A stretch of 64,000 bases of DNA from Aporrectodea caliginosa (GCA_020284085.1 JACEVL010000463.1:466001-530000), one strand, 5' to 3'. Shown: positions 11,061 through 22,040, counted from the first letter of the stretch. The notes: generated by a model not told the origin, from the letters alone. A program made the numbers and translations.

Positions 11061-11463
11061 CGGAATGCTGGTGCCTGAGGAGGGAGGATGAGAGGAGACT
11101 CTTGACGACCGAAATGAGCTGGCTGAGAAGAATAAAGGGCAGGAGCAAAAGAGATAGGATTAGAAATGAGGTGACTAGAAGAGAGCTGGGACAGACGGAT
11201 ACAATTGTCGATAGAATAAGGAAGAAAAGGCTAAAGTGGCTGGGACATGTGATGAGAATGGGCAATGACAGATTACCATCGATGGCTTTACACGGATATG
11301 TGGAGGGAACTAGGAGTAGAGGAAGACAACAAAAGACATGGATGGATAATATACGAGAGGATCTGGAGAGAATGAAGATGAACATTGCAGAAGCAAAGGA
11401 ACAAATCAAGGATAGAGAATTCTGGAGACGACAAGTTGAGGACTCATCGTTGGCCTTGGCCTG
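11048..11463 (+). mobile_element. RTE-like LINE ORF2 C-terminal remnant
   Basis: The frame reads YGSECWCLRREDERRL, TEMSWLRRIKGRSKRDRIRN, then KRLKWLGHVMRM and GRQQKTWMDNIREDLERM, ending LALA at a stop. This is the conserved C-terminal tail that follows the reverse transcriptase in RTE-type and related LINEs. It is 5' truncated: the RT core is absent, which is usual for target-primed insertion. A GAAGAA-rich tail follows the stop. Confidence 0.85.
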
Positions 11464-11578
11464 ACGGAGGAGAAACAAAAGAAGAAGAAATAGCTGTTAA
11501 AATGTGTTATATAAATTCACGTACTTTGACTAATTATAATGTGACTTTAGATATGAGTATAAAACAGATGAAAGAATA

Positions 11579-12530
11579 AGGTATGGGGTAAATTGTATGC
11601 GTAATTATACTGTCCATTGAACGTAATAATCGTCATATGTCATAGTAGGCCTAATTGTCGTCATCGTCATCGTCATCAACGGCGTCCAATGACATCAAAG
11701 GCGGTTGACTTCAGTTTGGTATAGTCTACATAATCGTATAGTATTTTAAAGTTCTCTTTTCTTTGAGAATTTATTTTGGGTCTCTCTCCTTGTTTTTGGT
11801 ACTGTTATGACTTCATCAGAAAACTGATGTCAGGGCTTCATTAAATAGTATCTGTACAATGCATTCTAAGGGTGTACATTTTTAAATACGATATCTCATT
11901 TAATGTATAGCTAGGCAGGCAAAGGTAAGATAAAGGCAAGTTAATGGAAAGTACAATAGACATGAAATATTTTCCATTGTTTATGGAGATCTTGTGGCTG
12001 CCAGGGTTGTCAACGTCGCCCTCCTCTTCTATTCAGGTTTGAGACTGACATCACCCGAAAACTGCAGTGGCGGAGTTGTGTGCATGTAAAGCGATGTAAT
12101 GCTAAGTAAGGTAAGGTAATATATAGCCAGACGGTCAGCGATGCTAGGGGCCATCAATCAACATATCACCCCACATGTCAACCGACATATTGGGAGGGGT
12201 AGGAATCGTCCACTCCGTACCCCTTTATTCCATATCTACCCCTTTTCAATTGCTTCACCTGGCGGCGAATTCTGACATCAGTCCGATGCAACCATACAGG
12301 AAGGATAAAAGCCTCGATTTATGTTGCGCCCCAAGGAGGATGTCTGGTGAAATCCCTGACCTGGACTCCAGTCTAATTAAGACCCTGCTTCACTGCCCTT
12401 CGGACTATTAAGACGCCCGTCGTCGGTTGTCCATCGGACGGTAGATGGCGCAGTTGAAGGCGATTGACGAAGCATAGATAATGAAAAACTACAGACTATC
12501 CGCTGGCGAAGGTCAAGGGGCGGGGCAAGG
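11579..12530. other. Spacer continuing the 42.17 kb duplicate
   Basis: TATGGGGTAAATTGT and GTCATCGTCATCGTCATC match 42175-42240. An R1-like piece lies at 12000-12080. The frame 12175-12411 has no recognised motif. No gene is called. Confidence 0.5.
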
Positions 12531-12543
12531 GGGTCACTGAAGG

Positions 12544-13146
12544 CAGTGCATATTTTAACTGTTTAACTACTGGGACAAATGTCCCAGTAGTTTTAGGATA
12601 TGTCCCAGCAGTTTTAGGATATGTCCCAGTAGTTTTGGTGATTTGTCCTAGGTAATACTCTAATTTCATAACAAAGGAATTACAGTAGGAGACTTTGTCC
12701 CACTAGTCAGTGGCATAATATAAAGGGGGGAATGTGGATTGAGGAGGAAGGGAAAATGATTGGTGGAAACACTCGTTACTACCCCCCTCGAAAAATTCCT
12801 GACCATTGTCTTTCTCGGACGAAGAGCAAAAAAACTCATCAGAAATTTTTAAAATATTTTCGTTACTACCCCCCCCCCCCTCGAAAATCCTTGGAAATTT
12901 TGAACGCTCGTTCTTGGAAACACTCGTTACCCCCGGTCGTCAACTTTTTAGATAAGCTGGATACCTCCCCCAGAACCCTCGGAAAATTTTCGTTACTACC
13001 CCTCCCCGGTCGTCAACTTTTTGGGCACTTGCTTGGGGTGCGGGGTGGTAGTGGTAGAAACGGGGTGGTAGTGGTAGAAAGCACGAACCCTACTACTTAA
13101 GCTACCCACTTGTCCCAGTAGTACAAATCCGTTAAAATATGCACTG
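12544..13146. mobile_element. hAT-type MITE, copy 2
   Basis: Termini CAGTGCATATTTTAAC and its inverse are flanked by a perfect 8-bp duplication, ACTGAAGG (12536-12543 and 13147-13154). It differs from copy 1 by internal duplications of a CGTTACTACCCC...TCGAAAA motif and of TCCCAGTAGTTTTAGGATAT. Non-autonomous. Confidence 0.92.
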
Positions 13147-13194
13147 ACTGAAGGGCCCGTTAGGGTTTGACTAACGCCTTCATAAAGGGGTTCA

Positions 13195-14000
13195 CTTTAT
13201 TATGTATAGATTGGGTGGTGGGGAGGTTGAACTAGGCTCAAAGCTGAATCGGTGTTGAAAGCCAGGAGTCTAAAATATTATGGTTTCTTGAAAGTAATTA
13301 TTTAGCCATCTGTTCAGGTTTCGTAATAAGGGGTGTGCACGAGAAAATTGCCTCGTGATCAACTTCGCTAAGATATTTTCGACAGAATTAATCACATGAT
13401 TTCGTATAAGAAGCGATTTCATCAGGTGTTAATTCGAGAGTCGATCCTATAGTCAGGGCCGCCTATAATTGTCTAAACAATTAAATCCATTGTGATTGTA
13501 GTATCAGTTACGAGTATGATTAGGCCTACGATGCATAATCCAGCTTATGTTTAAAATTCATTACAATAAAAAATAGTTGAGATGCTTTTTAAAGCGCCAT
13601 ATAAATTTGCGATTACCATTACAATTATAGAGGAGACGCAGAAGTTATCCGGTAACGATCGTAATCCCTCTTGAGCATATCTTGGTCAGATCTGAATTGA
13701 TATGAACGGATCTCACCTCGTTTTAATTAAGGACTGACCTAATTTGGTTGAATTTTAGTAGTTGGCATAGGCCTACTCTTTTTTTACATAACTCTAAATA
13801 AACAAACAATTGACTATGTTTGTAATATGAACGTCTTTCCTAAAATACAATATCATGAAATAATTTGAATAAATAGTGTACAATTAATCAGGAATTAATC
13901 ATAGTAGCCTATAATTAATATTTTATTTGTTTATTTGGTACATTGTTTGTGATCACAAATGATGCTCGCAATAATTGTAGACGCAATTGCCGTGTGTGGC
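13195..14000 (+). repeat. Duplicated segment, partner of 42414-43100
   Basis: Shared in order: GGGAGGTTGAAC, CTCAAAGCTGAA, TTATTTAGCCATCTGTT, GATCAACTTCG, ACATAACTCTA and TTTGGTACATTGTTTG (some with single mismatches). It leads directly into a class C module in both copies. Confidence 0.75.
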
Positions 14001-14040
14001 TTTTAAAGAAGATATTGACCTGTTTAAAAAGGTGTGCACG
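14001..14040 (+). promoter_or_regulatory. Class C module
   Basis: TTTTAAAG (14001-14008) then AAAGGTGT (14028-14035), GCACGATGCGCCAATTTATG. In this class the TATA position holds TTTTAAAG or a variant. Confidence 0.6.
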
Positions 14041-14469
14041 ATGCGCCAATTTATGCACAGAAGCTGTGAGCTTGTTTGAAGCGACTGCAACCTGTAATTA
14101 GCTCTGCGTGTGGTTAGCAGAATAGATGAAGATAGACAGATCGGTTTTCATAGAACAACGAATTATTTATTTGTTTGCACCTCTTTCAGACAGCAGCGAA
14201 AATCCACGCCTTCTCCTTGTACTTCAGATTTTAGATCAACAACAGGAATGGCCTGCAGATATAGTTCCTGTATACATTTGTCGCGAACAGGATTGAATAT
14301 TAGCCAACTAATAGAAACCTTTAAAATTTTCCTCTTGACGTGAACGGCCGTTGATGCTATTATATGTCATTTTTAAATGCTGTATCCAAAAGGCTTTCAG
14401 CAATTGAGTCTAATCTATAGATTAATTATTTGATCCGAAGTAGCCTACCCTTGCGATTTCATTCTTCGC

Positions 14470-14770
14470 AGCCTCTCTGCCACTTCGCTGCGTCCTTTTC
14501 GATCCTCTGATCGACTTGACCTTTTTGTTCCCCGTGTCAGGACTGCGATGGCTCAATGCAGATTCTTCGCCTGCATAGGTCCTTCTCTGTGGAATGGACT
14601 TCCTTCACCGGTTCGCTCTGTCATCCTTTCTGGTAGTCTCTCCTCATCTTTTTCTAAACTAAAATCCTGCCTTTTCCCTCGGGGTTGCTCGCACTGGGAG
14701 CGTTTCTGGAAGGCCTTTGCTGTGAGAAGCGCTTTTTTAAATAGCCAAATACAATACAATACAATACAAT
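14470..14770 (+). mobile_element. LINE ORF2 C-terminal fragment, AATAC tail
   Basis: The frame reads RLDLFVPRVRTAMAQCRFFA, IGPSLWNGLPSPVRS and FSKLKSCLFPRG, a standard LINE C-terminal pattern (R...F...GP..WN.LP). AATAC repeats end it at about 14770. A tail-only relative with GAGATGCGCTTTTTAAAT lies at 41262-41390. Confidence 0.75.
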
Positions 14771-15027
14771 TAGTTCTTTAAGTATAATCTCATTTGCATA
14801 ACAGTCTGACGTTTAAGTTGTTTCTTTCATTATAGTTTCTTTCTGATATTCTTCTGATTTATTCTATTAATTCACTTTTACATGAAATCTCGTCCAAAAT
14901 AAATTTTTCCGAGGATGACACTCGAGAATCAAAGAGAAACTTTTCCTTCGTTTAAGGCAATTCTAGCTTCATTTAAAGGTTCGCATAATTATAGGCCTAC
15001 ATGTAGATAGTAGTAGTAGTAATTTCA

Positions 15028-15135
15028 GTGTTACGACACTACGTGATAACAGAGATCATTAACGTCACCCTCCTCCTTTATCCAGGCTTGGGACTGGCAT
15101 TGTCAGAGTATACAAACAGTGGAGGAGTTGTATAA
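15028..15135 (+). repeat. Dispersed repeat R1
   Basis: TTTCAGTGTTACGACACTACG, AGATCATTAACGTCACCCTC, CTTGGGACTGGCATTGTCAG, CAGTGGAGGAGTT. Confidence 0.7.
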
Positions 15136-15352
15136 ATCTTTATTCGATGAGAGTTATATAGTAGCGTCGCTCAACTCACATTTTTAAGACGCAGACATTG
15201 CAAAATCGTTGAATAAAGGCTTACGCACTGTGATTAAGCGAAATGTAGAACGTTGAACCTGCTTTGTGCTTGTAAAGATTCGCGTAAAATTGATACGATG
15301 CGGTTAGTTTATATTTATCGATAAGTTGGATTAATCAGATGTTACTGTTTAA

Positions 15353-16361
15353 CCCTCGGACTACCAAGGGGGAAGGTGGTTACCACCCCCTGCCAACGTT
15401 TGTATGCATAATTTTTTTTATGGAATATAAGTTTTACATTTTAGGGGGCTGTAGCAGAATAATTTGGGCACGTTTTTAGGTAAGCATCATGGTAGTATCT
15501 CACGCCATTCAAAAGTTATACCCGATATACCCGAGGTACCAGAGGGGTGGATACCACCCCCTTAGTTTCTCGACTACAGCGTATTCATTTTTCTTCCTGG
15601 AAGAGAAACAAATATACCATTCTGTAGAGGGAATGCAGGGCTACATTTGCATGCTTACTTATTTGTCTTTTGAACACTGGAAGTGATCAAAATAAATAAT
15701 AATAGGCTACGCGATATCTGTCTGAAAATGGCTGAATGCAGCATCACATCGTAAACCGATATTTCTATACGTAAACCTTTGTCAACAGCTACAGATTTAG
15801 AACTTATATTAGCTCAAACAAATACTGAAGATGAAGTGAGAAGCCAGTTTACAGGAAGCATTCGCACAAAACAACGGGAGTAACAGTTGCAATGACTGCA
15901 AAGACCACTGACATATTTGACTACCGTGAACACTAACGCAGTCTTGTTTCATGTTGATATAGCTGCATGCCTTTAGATTTCGCTACAACTATGGACTAGT
16001 TTATAGGTTATTGTTACAAATGAAGCATCATCATGTTTAAAATATTATTGGATACATAGATCAGTTTCAAAACACACATAATCTTATATTAAATTATTTT
16101 GTTTATCCAAAAAGTAAAAAACGTAGGCTACGCAATAATCTAAAATATCGCTAATAATCGGCTCCGTTGTTAAAAATTATGTAATTTCGAGGTGCATTTA
16201 CTAATGTACAACTAAATATACCATTCTGTTCAGAAATGAATGCTGAATCCATTGCTGTATTACAAGATATGATATGTGAAACCAAACGTGAAATCCAGGA
16301 GGGGTGGTAACCACCACTTCCTTGGTAGACCGTGTCACAAAAAACCTCGGTAGCCTGAGGG
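15353..16361. mobile_element. piggyBac-type MITE, family 1, copy 1
   Basis: Flanked by TTAA (15349-15352 and 16362-16365). Ends are CCCTCGGACTACCAAGG and TACCGAGG...CCTGAGGG in inverse order, followed inward by GGTGGTTACCACC palindromes on both sides. The 1009-bp interior contains a TTAGAACTTATATTAGCTC stretch shared with copy 3, but no intact transposase. Confidence 0.85.
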
Positions 16362-16453
16362 TTAAGGGCCATACACTTAGTCAAGAGGATGACACCAAAC
16401 TGCAATAAACAACAATGACGACACAATAATTAGAACTATAATTCACGTCATCT

Positions 16454-16903
16454 TTACGTCTTTGCTCCTGTTCTTGTCACTTGCGGTGCAATCGCTGCCC
16501 CTTGACCTAACAACGGAAACGGAAGTAGACGACAAGTGACGGACTGACACGAATGTGGAATGGAAAGAGCGCAACCGGATGTGACCTGTGCGTAGTGGAC
16601 GTGATCTTGTTCTTCCGGTGTATGCGTGTCACGATTACTTCTTCCGGTTTTAACACCGAATCCTTCTCCGAGAGTTGACGGATAGACTTGGGAGGTTGAG
16701 GAGTTGAAGGGGACGGTCTGGGGAGAGCTAATAGGGTGGATGGGGTAGACAAGCTGCAGAAAGCGAACGAACATTACACTGGAGCGAAGGTCGTTGATTG
16801 GAGAACAGAGGAGGTTAAATGAGTCGCTGTTGATATCTTTCTGAGAATTTAAGGTGTATATTCGACTGTTTGAGGTGGCGGAGGGTTTACCTGAGGTAAC
16901 CAT
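16454..16903 (-). CDS. 149-codon frame overlapping the end of Olig-like copy 2
   Basis: This minus-strand frame overlaps the last codons of copy 2 in another frame and runs 3' of it. Its start, [10 protein letters not shown], is the same frame that reads (K/R)PTAASG repeats in copy 3 at 50365-50619. So it may be an ancestral C-terminal continuation reached after a frame change. It is Ser/Thr/Pro-rich with no domain I recognise. Equally it could be untranslated 3' sequence that happens to be open. Confidence 0.25.
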   Translation of the reverse strand: MVTSGKPSATSNSRIYTLNSQKDINSDSFNLLCSPINDLRSSVMFVRFLQLVYPIHPISSPQTVPFNSSTSQVYPSTLGEGFGVKTGRSNRDTHTPEEQDHVHYAQVTSGCALSIPHSCQSVTCRLLPFPLLGQGAAIAPQVTRTGAKT

Positions 16904-17763
16904 AGGTTCAACGCAGGTAGCATTGGGTCTAAATGTGGTCTGGGTGAATCCAATTGATATTTCATGGAGTTAGTTGGGGTAGGCGAAGGGTCGGCCAACC
17001 TAAGCACCTTCGTAGGATCTAAAATATCTGGGAAATCCGTCCGAGGACAGGGATCTCTTTCCGTTGGGGTGTTTCTTGGTGTCGTACCCTGCAGGCGGAT
17101 ATCGTCGACCACCCTTCTTCGCATTTCGTCCAGGGAGTTGGACAACATGAGGATGTAGTTCTTGGCAATCAGCAGGAGAGTGGCAATCTTAGACATCTTC
17201 TTCACGGACGGACCAAGGTTCGCGTAGGGCATGACCTCACGCAGCGCATCGAGGGCAGAGTTCAGGTCATGCATCCGGTTCCTTTCACGGCTGTTGATCC
17301 TCAAACGCAGACCGTGTGACTCCACTCTACCGAATCGGACACTCTCTGCTGATCCGGAGTCAAAGCCGTTACACATGGATGAATCTTTTTCGCTGGAGTC
17401 CGGGACGATGTCGGATTCCTGATCCGTCGACGGTGGATGTTTCCGGCTGATCCTGTTAGATGGAGGACCATGACAGATCCTGGAGGAAAGAGGTCCTCGG
17501 CTCAGCCTAGAGGATGAAGAATCAGCCGAGGTCTTCCTTGAATTCAGAGGATTTTTCGATTTAGCTCCGGACATCCGGTGACTCTGAATGTCTGAGTACT
17601 TTTCGCCCAGAGGCGTTCCAGCTTCCGTCAGCGATTTCCGGAAGTCCGAGGTGGACTGGTTTCCGGTTCCGGTCGTAGTTCCGCAACCACCTGTTGTTCC
17701 AGTAAAAGATAGACTATCCATGGATCGTCCAAAAGCAAAATCAGTCTGAACTTCAGAAAACAT
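16849..17763 (-). CDS. Olig-like bHLH transcription factor (copy 2, intact)
   Basis: Predicted 304-residue nuclear DNA-binding protein in one exon. The start chosen is the ATG at 17761-17763 ([11 protein letters not shown]). An upstream in-frame ATG at 17943 lies inside the CATT tail of a LINE fragment and is rejected. Residues 15-150 are Ser/Thr/Arg-rich and probably disordered. Residues 152-218 are the bHLH: basic region [14 protein letters not shown] with the E-box-contacting Glu and Arg, helix 1 [12 protein letters not shown], loop NLGPSVKK, helix 2 [20 protein letters not shown]. The combination [13 protein letters not shown] and ILML.NSL.EM is Olig-type rather than bHLHe22/23-type (family knowledge). 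The tail is Pro-rich. Odd points: Leu added in the loop and Ile added in helix 2 (LLLIAKNY). TATATATA lies about 107 bp upstream. Target genes and tissue are unknown. Confidence 0.85.
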   Translation of the reverse strand: MFSEVQTDFAFGRSMDSLSFTGTTGGCGTTTGTGNQSTSDFRKSLTEAGTPLGEKYSDIQSHRMSGAKSKNPLNSRKTSADSSSSRLSRGPLSSRICHGPPSNRISRKHPPSTDQESDIVPDSSEKDSSMCNGFDSGSAESVRFGRVESHGLRLRINSRERNRMHDLNSALDALREVMPYANLGPSVKKMSKIATLLLIAKNYILMLSNSLDEMRRRVVDDIRLQGTTPRNTPTERDPCPRTDFPDILDPTKVLRLADPSPTPTNSMKYQLDSPRPHLDPMLPALNLWLPQVNPPPPQTVEYTP

Positions 17764-17869
17764 TCTAATACATGGCTTACTTGTTACTGACTCAATGGAA
17801 TGTAATAATACTATAAATGAACAGTTTTTGCGCCATGTGCCTTCTATGGTTCTTTTTAATCTAAGTGGG

Positions 17870-17877
17870 TATATATA
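17870..17877 (-). promoter_or_regulatory. TATA box of Olig-like copy 2
   Basis: TATATATA on the minus strand, 107 bp before the ATG at 17763. This would give a 5' leader of roughly 75-80 nt. It is the best promoter candidate between the ATG and the LINE fragment that starts near 17934. Confidence 0.55.
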
Positions 17878-17933
17878 GTAAATTATTGTTTGATGAAGTT
17901 GAACTCTAAAAGATTCAAAATTTATGATAGTTT

Positions 17934-18090
17934 TTTCATTCATTCATTCTCATCGAACATTTATATAGCGCCCCTTCCAGAGAACCTCGGAAGCGGTCTC
18001 AACTCCAGCACGGTTAAAAAACAGTCTTGTGGCGAGAAAATAACATAGTAGGGAAGGTCCTATTACTGACTTGTAGAATAAAACGAAAGG
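17934..18090 (-). mobile_element. CR1-like LINE 3' tail, CATT-tailed
   Basis: Minus strand ends GGGGCGCTATATAAATGTTC followed by GAATGAATG. It matches the 3' part of 33229-33590. It lies just upstream of the Olig-like promoter and created the false N-terminal extension of that frame. Confidence 0.7.
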
Positions 18091-18119
18091 AGAAGGGCGA
18101 ATGAGCCTGAACTGCCTCA

Positions 18120-18335
18120 AAACTTGTAAGATTACATTGGATCACATTAAACTGCATCACAATACGTTATATCACACTACATTACATCACACTGCTTCAT
18201 CACATTACAAAGCATAGCATGACTTCGCGCTAAATTACGCAACAATCACCACATCACAAAACATGCATTACATCACATTATATCGCATTCCTCTGCGGTA
18301 CGCAATAATAACGTAACATTAAGCCTACATCATAT
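18120..18335. repeat. CATCACATTA low-complexity block 2
   Basis: CATCACATTACA-type repeats on the upstream side of Olig-like copy 2. Confidence 0.75.
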
Positions 18336-18454
18336 GCCAGTAGAGAACCTGCTGTTAAAACAAGCAATATCTTATTACCTGGTACCATGCCGATAATAAT
18401 TATTGTGATAGAAAACGACGAAATGGTAATGTTTGAGTTCACACGGGCTTCAAA

Positions 18455-18495
18455 AATATAGCATGAGATTTAAGCATATTAAAGGTGTGTAATTA
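18455..18495 (+). promoter_or_regulatory. Class B module
   Basis: AATATAG (18455-18461) precedes AAAGGTGT at 18481-18488, then GTAATTAAATTAAGTATTTC. It lies just beyond block 2, the same order as at 4.9-5.4 kb. Confidence 0.6.
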
Positions 18496-18569
18496 AATTA
18501 AGTATTTCAATTAGTTTCCGAAATCTTATGGCAAATAAAAGACGTCACTGGATATGTTCTCGATCTGGT

Positions 18570-18818
18570 TAATTGCTGTTTAGCGACACGATGTCATAAC
18601 TTAGATGATTAGCGTCGCCCTCCTCCTTTCTCCTGGCTTGGGACTGGCTTTGTCAGGGTTCGAACAGTGGTGGAGTTCAAATAGACTGGAAATGTCCTGG
18701 TAGTTGTAGTAGTTGTTTCAGTTTAACGACACTGTCACAATAAAGATCATTAGCGTCGCCCTCCTCCTTTATCCAGGCTTGGCACTGGCACTGCCAGAGT
18801 ACGAGCAGTGGCGAAGTT
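18570..18818 (+). repeat. Two tandem R1 repeats
   Basis: Copies at about 18570-18680 and 18712-18818 in the same orientation. The second has the clean form: GTTTAACGACACTGTC, AAGATCATTAGCGTCGCCCT, CCTCCTTTATCCAGGCTTGG, ACTGGCACTGCCAGAGTACG. Confidence 0.75.
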
Positions 18819-18889
18819 GAAAATGTTCTCAATTTTACAACCGCAAAGCACTACATCACACTACATTTAATTACATTACCTACAATTTT

Positions 18890-18970
18890 TCCTATCTGTT
18901 ACCTGTAACAAGTTGCGACCTGTAAGCTTCGTGTTGTGAATAAACGAAATTGATTGATTGATTGATTGAT
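18890..18970 (+). mobile_element. LINE tail with (GATT)n
   Basis: GTTGTGAATAAACGAAATTG followed by GATTGATT. Same 3' end as the element at 3597-3946, without coding sequence. Confidence 0.65.
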
Positions 18971-19550
18971 GCACTCGCATTGCATCCATAATTATTGTTA
19001 ATATCGGGGCAAAATTTGAATGGATACCTTAGATCATTAGCTGACAAAACCTAACGCAATCAAGGCATGTCTCTGATTTTCACTTTCGGTGCGCCATCGT
19101 TAAATGCTTTGCGTATTTGTCACTGGCGCGATAAAAGTTACCATAGACTAGTAACGGAACCCACTGAACATGCATATTATCATAACGACCGAGTCAACAT
19201 AGGCTACGTTACCTACGTAATATCATAACAAATTGATTACGGGCTGATGAACTCATAACGACTTAGTGTCGGTGCCCCATCCGACAATACCAGAAGTTGA
19301 TCATTTATAGCGCAATAATGGACTATTGAAGTACAGTAAAATGTAAAATTATGACAACCTTTTAATTAAACAAATGCATTATTCAACAGCATTTACCCTC
19401 AAATCAAGTTCCTTTCATATTAGTAAACATTTTCTAATAAAATTAAGTTCGAAATATGAGCCATTTGCATTTTTACCTGATCGGCTGTAAACTAAAGTCG
19501 AGAAGAAAGCAGAATTGTTACTTCCTACGATTACCATTTGTCTGCTGATA
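18971..19550. other. Spacer, nothing recognised
   Basis: No open frame with motifs, no module and no repeat partner was noticed. Confidence 0.45.
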
Positions 19551-19639
19551 CCCTTGACACCATTTGCAAAACTCTGATTGGTTCAGCCAGACATGGCAAA
19601 CTCAGCCAATCAGATGCGACGACAGAGATCGCTCCTCAC

Positions 19640-19805
19640 GATTGAAAATTACACCAATGGGAAAGGGGCGGGTTCTTCGTCTGGGACATGGGATATTATA
19701 GGGAGAGGGATGGTCATAAGATTTGTACTCCGTCACTACCCTAACTGTGATGGTACCAGTCCTACGCCTGGACAAAGGAGGAGGGCGGCGCTTCAAGTCC
19801 ATTGA
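19640..19805. repeat. Repeat fragment plus R1 (minus)
   Basis: GGCGGGTTCTTCGTCTGGGA, GGGAGAGGGATGGTCATAAG match 3115-3180. An R1-like minus end (GGTACCAGTCCTACGCCTGG, GGAGGAGGGCGGCGCT) follows. Frames in both strands are short and unconserved. Confidence 0.5.
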
Positions 19806-19987
19806 CTTTTTATTGTGGGACTTGTATTGTTTAGAATTACGTTTTACTCATATCAGAAAGGATGTTTCCCGATTTGAAAAGAAGTTGCTTTGAAAATACG
19901 AAAAATGTGGAACGGCTGTTACGCCATGCTATTTCTGTACTTGTTTATTTATTTTTTTTTGATTTGCTTATTTGTGACTTAAGGTAG

Positions 19988-20260
19988 GTTGCTCGATAGT
20001 GTAGTGGTTAGCATGCTGGACTGTCAATTTAAAGGTCGGGGTTCAAATCCAACCATTAAAGGAATTTGATTCAAGATCTCGCTCCACCTGCGCCAGCTAA
20101 GCCACAATGAGTACACTGAACGTACACTGTCGGTGGGAAGATGAGACGGCGATGGAGAGGAATGGCCACCAGCTTCATATGCCATGACTAAGAAAGTGAA
20201 GTCGCTAAACTTCATGCGCATGGCTGCCTCAGGACTAGCTAAAGGGACTTCTCTTCTTCT
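19988..20260 (+). mobile_element. SINE-E, tRNA-derived
   Basis: TAGTGTAGTGGTTAGCATGC contains an A box and GGGGTTCAAATCC the B box. The body CACTGTCGGTGGGAAGATGA follows, and it ends CTTCTTCTTCTC. A diverged copy is at 40813-40990. Confidence 0.75.
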
Positions 20261-20640
20261 TCTCTTAGTTATCTATTAGCTTACTTATTTATTATTTCCT
20301 CATTTTGTTTGTTCACCTGCTTATGATGACAGCTTATCTTTTCATTTTTCATTTATTTATTTACTGATTATGAAATCAGAAGGAAGCTATTCCCATGGCT
20401 ACGCATTTCGTACAATAATAATCGATCTATAGTCGTAATAATATTCATTGTTTTTAGATGATCTAACCAATGGCTACAGACCAGGAGTAGACCTTACCTT
20501 ACTTCAAGCAGTGTTGTCAATAAACGTTAGGCCTAATTGTAATCGCGATCGCAAACTCCAAATTTCTAAAGCGTTTCCCTAACGCTAAGCCCAGGGCACC
20601 AGTTTATCCTCCAGCGCGCCGAAATGGCGATTGGTTTGTA
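20261..20640. other. Spacer with one dispersed fragment
   Basis: GCAAACTCCAAATTTCTAAA...GGGCACCAG (20545-20605) is shared with 40520-40580 and, inverted, with 8575-8665. Otherwise empty. Confidence 0.45.
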
Positions 20641-20751
20641 AGTAATTTTTGTTTAACGAGACTGTTTCATAACAAAAGATAATTTGCCCCTCCCACCTTT
20701 GGACTGGCACCATCCTAGATTACGGCAGTTGCAGAAATTTCGGAATTGAAA

Positions 20752-20994
20752 GCGCGGTGGTGTGGGGGTATGTTTGGTGCCTTGCAGCCAGAGGGTTGCG
20801 GGTTCGAATCCACCTCAAGCCGCCGCGTAGGGACCCTGGGCAAGTCCTTCACTCGCAATTGCTCATGCGCTTCGGCGTGAAACTCCGATTCAGTGTCCGC
20901 GCTGTAGTCGGGAGCGCCTCTGAGTAGAAATCTTGAAGGGGCGCTATATAAATATCTGAAATGAATGAATGAATGAATGAATGAATGAATGAAT
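20752..20994 (+). mobile_element. SINE-A, full-length, (GAAT)n tail
   Basis: Best copy: head GCGGTGGTGTGGGGGTATGT, B box GGGTTCGAATCC, body CAAGTCCTTCACTCGCAATT. The tail GGGAGCGCCTCTGAGTAGAA, CTTGAAGGGGCGCTATATAA, then GAATGAATG. The last ~60 bp match the 3' end of the CR1-like fragments at 33229-33590 and 50885-51180. Confidence 0.9.
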
Positions 20995-21318
20995 GTAACG
21001 TTTACAATTGAAATAAAAAAATATTTCTGAATAGATTTACGTTATTAAATGCATTAATTTTTGATCCAGAATTTAGCCACAATTGCCAGTTCGTTGGCTA
21101 CCCTTAACTTATCTACAACATTAGAATATAATGCGAGTGGACAAATGTAGGGTATATAATTATAGGGTCGGGTGAAACCTATTCAGAAGTTTATCTTTAC
21201 TTGGAAACTGTTCACTTGTTCATTCTTTAGTCATCGAGATAGTACTGTTAGTAGTGGCCAACTCTCATGCAAATCCCCGTTGCGGTTTTTGGCTTTTATT
21301 GAAGTCGTACATCTGTTT

Positions 21319-22040
21319 AAAAGGGTGTGCTAGATTTACTGATTTACATTGATTTACTGAAGCTGTGATCGATTTGAAGCGACTGCAATCTCTGATTAGC
21401 TCTGCGTGTTGTTAGCAGAACTGATGAAGATGGACAGATCGGTTTTCATTGAAAAACGACTTATTTACTTATAAATTTCCACCTCTCTCAAGCAGCGCTC
21501 AAAATCCACTCTTTCTCTTTGTACTTCAGATTTTAGAACAACACCACAAAATTTAATAGTCGAAATAATCCTTTTGACGTGAATTGTCGTTAATGCCATA
21601 AGATGTGAAACTCCGCCACTGATAGCACTCTGCCAGTACCAGTCCCAAGCCTGGATGAAGGAGGAGGGCGACGCTAATGATCTTTGTTATCACACAGTGC
21701 TGTTAAGCTGAAACTACTACTGCCATAAGATGTCGTTAGACTGTTATATCCATAATTATTGCCGACAATTCAGCCTAATTAATAAATTAATAATTTCTAA
21801 AAGTATAATCCGATTTGTAGGATAATGTTACGTTTGTATTTTTCGTTTCAGTTTGTTTCTTGTATTTTTCCAGTTTTATTTGATTAATTCAATTAACTAA
21901 CGGTGTCATTCACTTCTACATCCGCCTCCTTCAATATTTAATTTCCATTTGGATGCCCGTCGTTGAACAAAGAGAAACATTAGCCTTCGCTTGAGGCAAG
22001 TTCTAGTTTCATTTATAGGCGCCCATGTAGATCTTTCAAA
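21319..22040 (+). repeat. C unit, second copy
   Basis: Starts with the variant AAAAGGGTGTGCTAGATT and keeps GACTGCAATCTCTGATTAGC, GACAGATCGGTTTTCATTGA, GTACTTCAGATTTTAGA, TGACGTGAATTG and AAAGAGAAACATTAGCC. An R1 copy (minus, 21605-21715) is inserted. The frames differ from other C units. Confidence 0.6.

Larger units (their letters stand above)
14028..15310 (+). repeat. C unit, most complete copy
   Basis: After the module come GACTGCAACCTGTAATTAGC, GACAGATCGGTTTTCAT, TTGTACTTCAGATTTTAGA, TGACGTGAAC, GATTTATTCTATTAATTCA, AAAGAGAAAC and TTTAAGACGCAGACATTG. The same landmarks, in order, recur from 21319, 27922 and (without the start) 34060. Reading frames are not conserved between copies. The LINE end at 14470-14765 is inserted in it. 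Confidence 0.65.

Noticed and set aside
12175..12411. 78-codon frame as a small gene
   Set aside because: No motif, no conserved counterpart in the duplicated segment at 42 kb and no promoter module at a fitting distance.
17764..17943. N-terminal extension of the Olig-like protein by 60 residues
   Set aside because: It begins in the CATT tail of a LINE fragment and reads through the TATA box; the ATG at 17763 fits better.
20752..20830. tRNA gene
   Set aside because: A and B boxes are present but the head continues into a SINE body and tail, and many copies exist. The same applies to the heads at 1767, 2690, 19990 and 39960.
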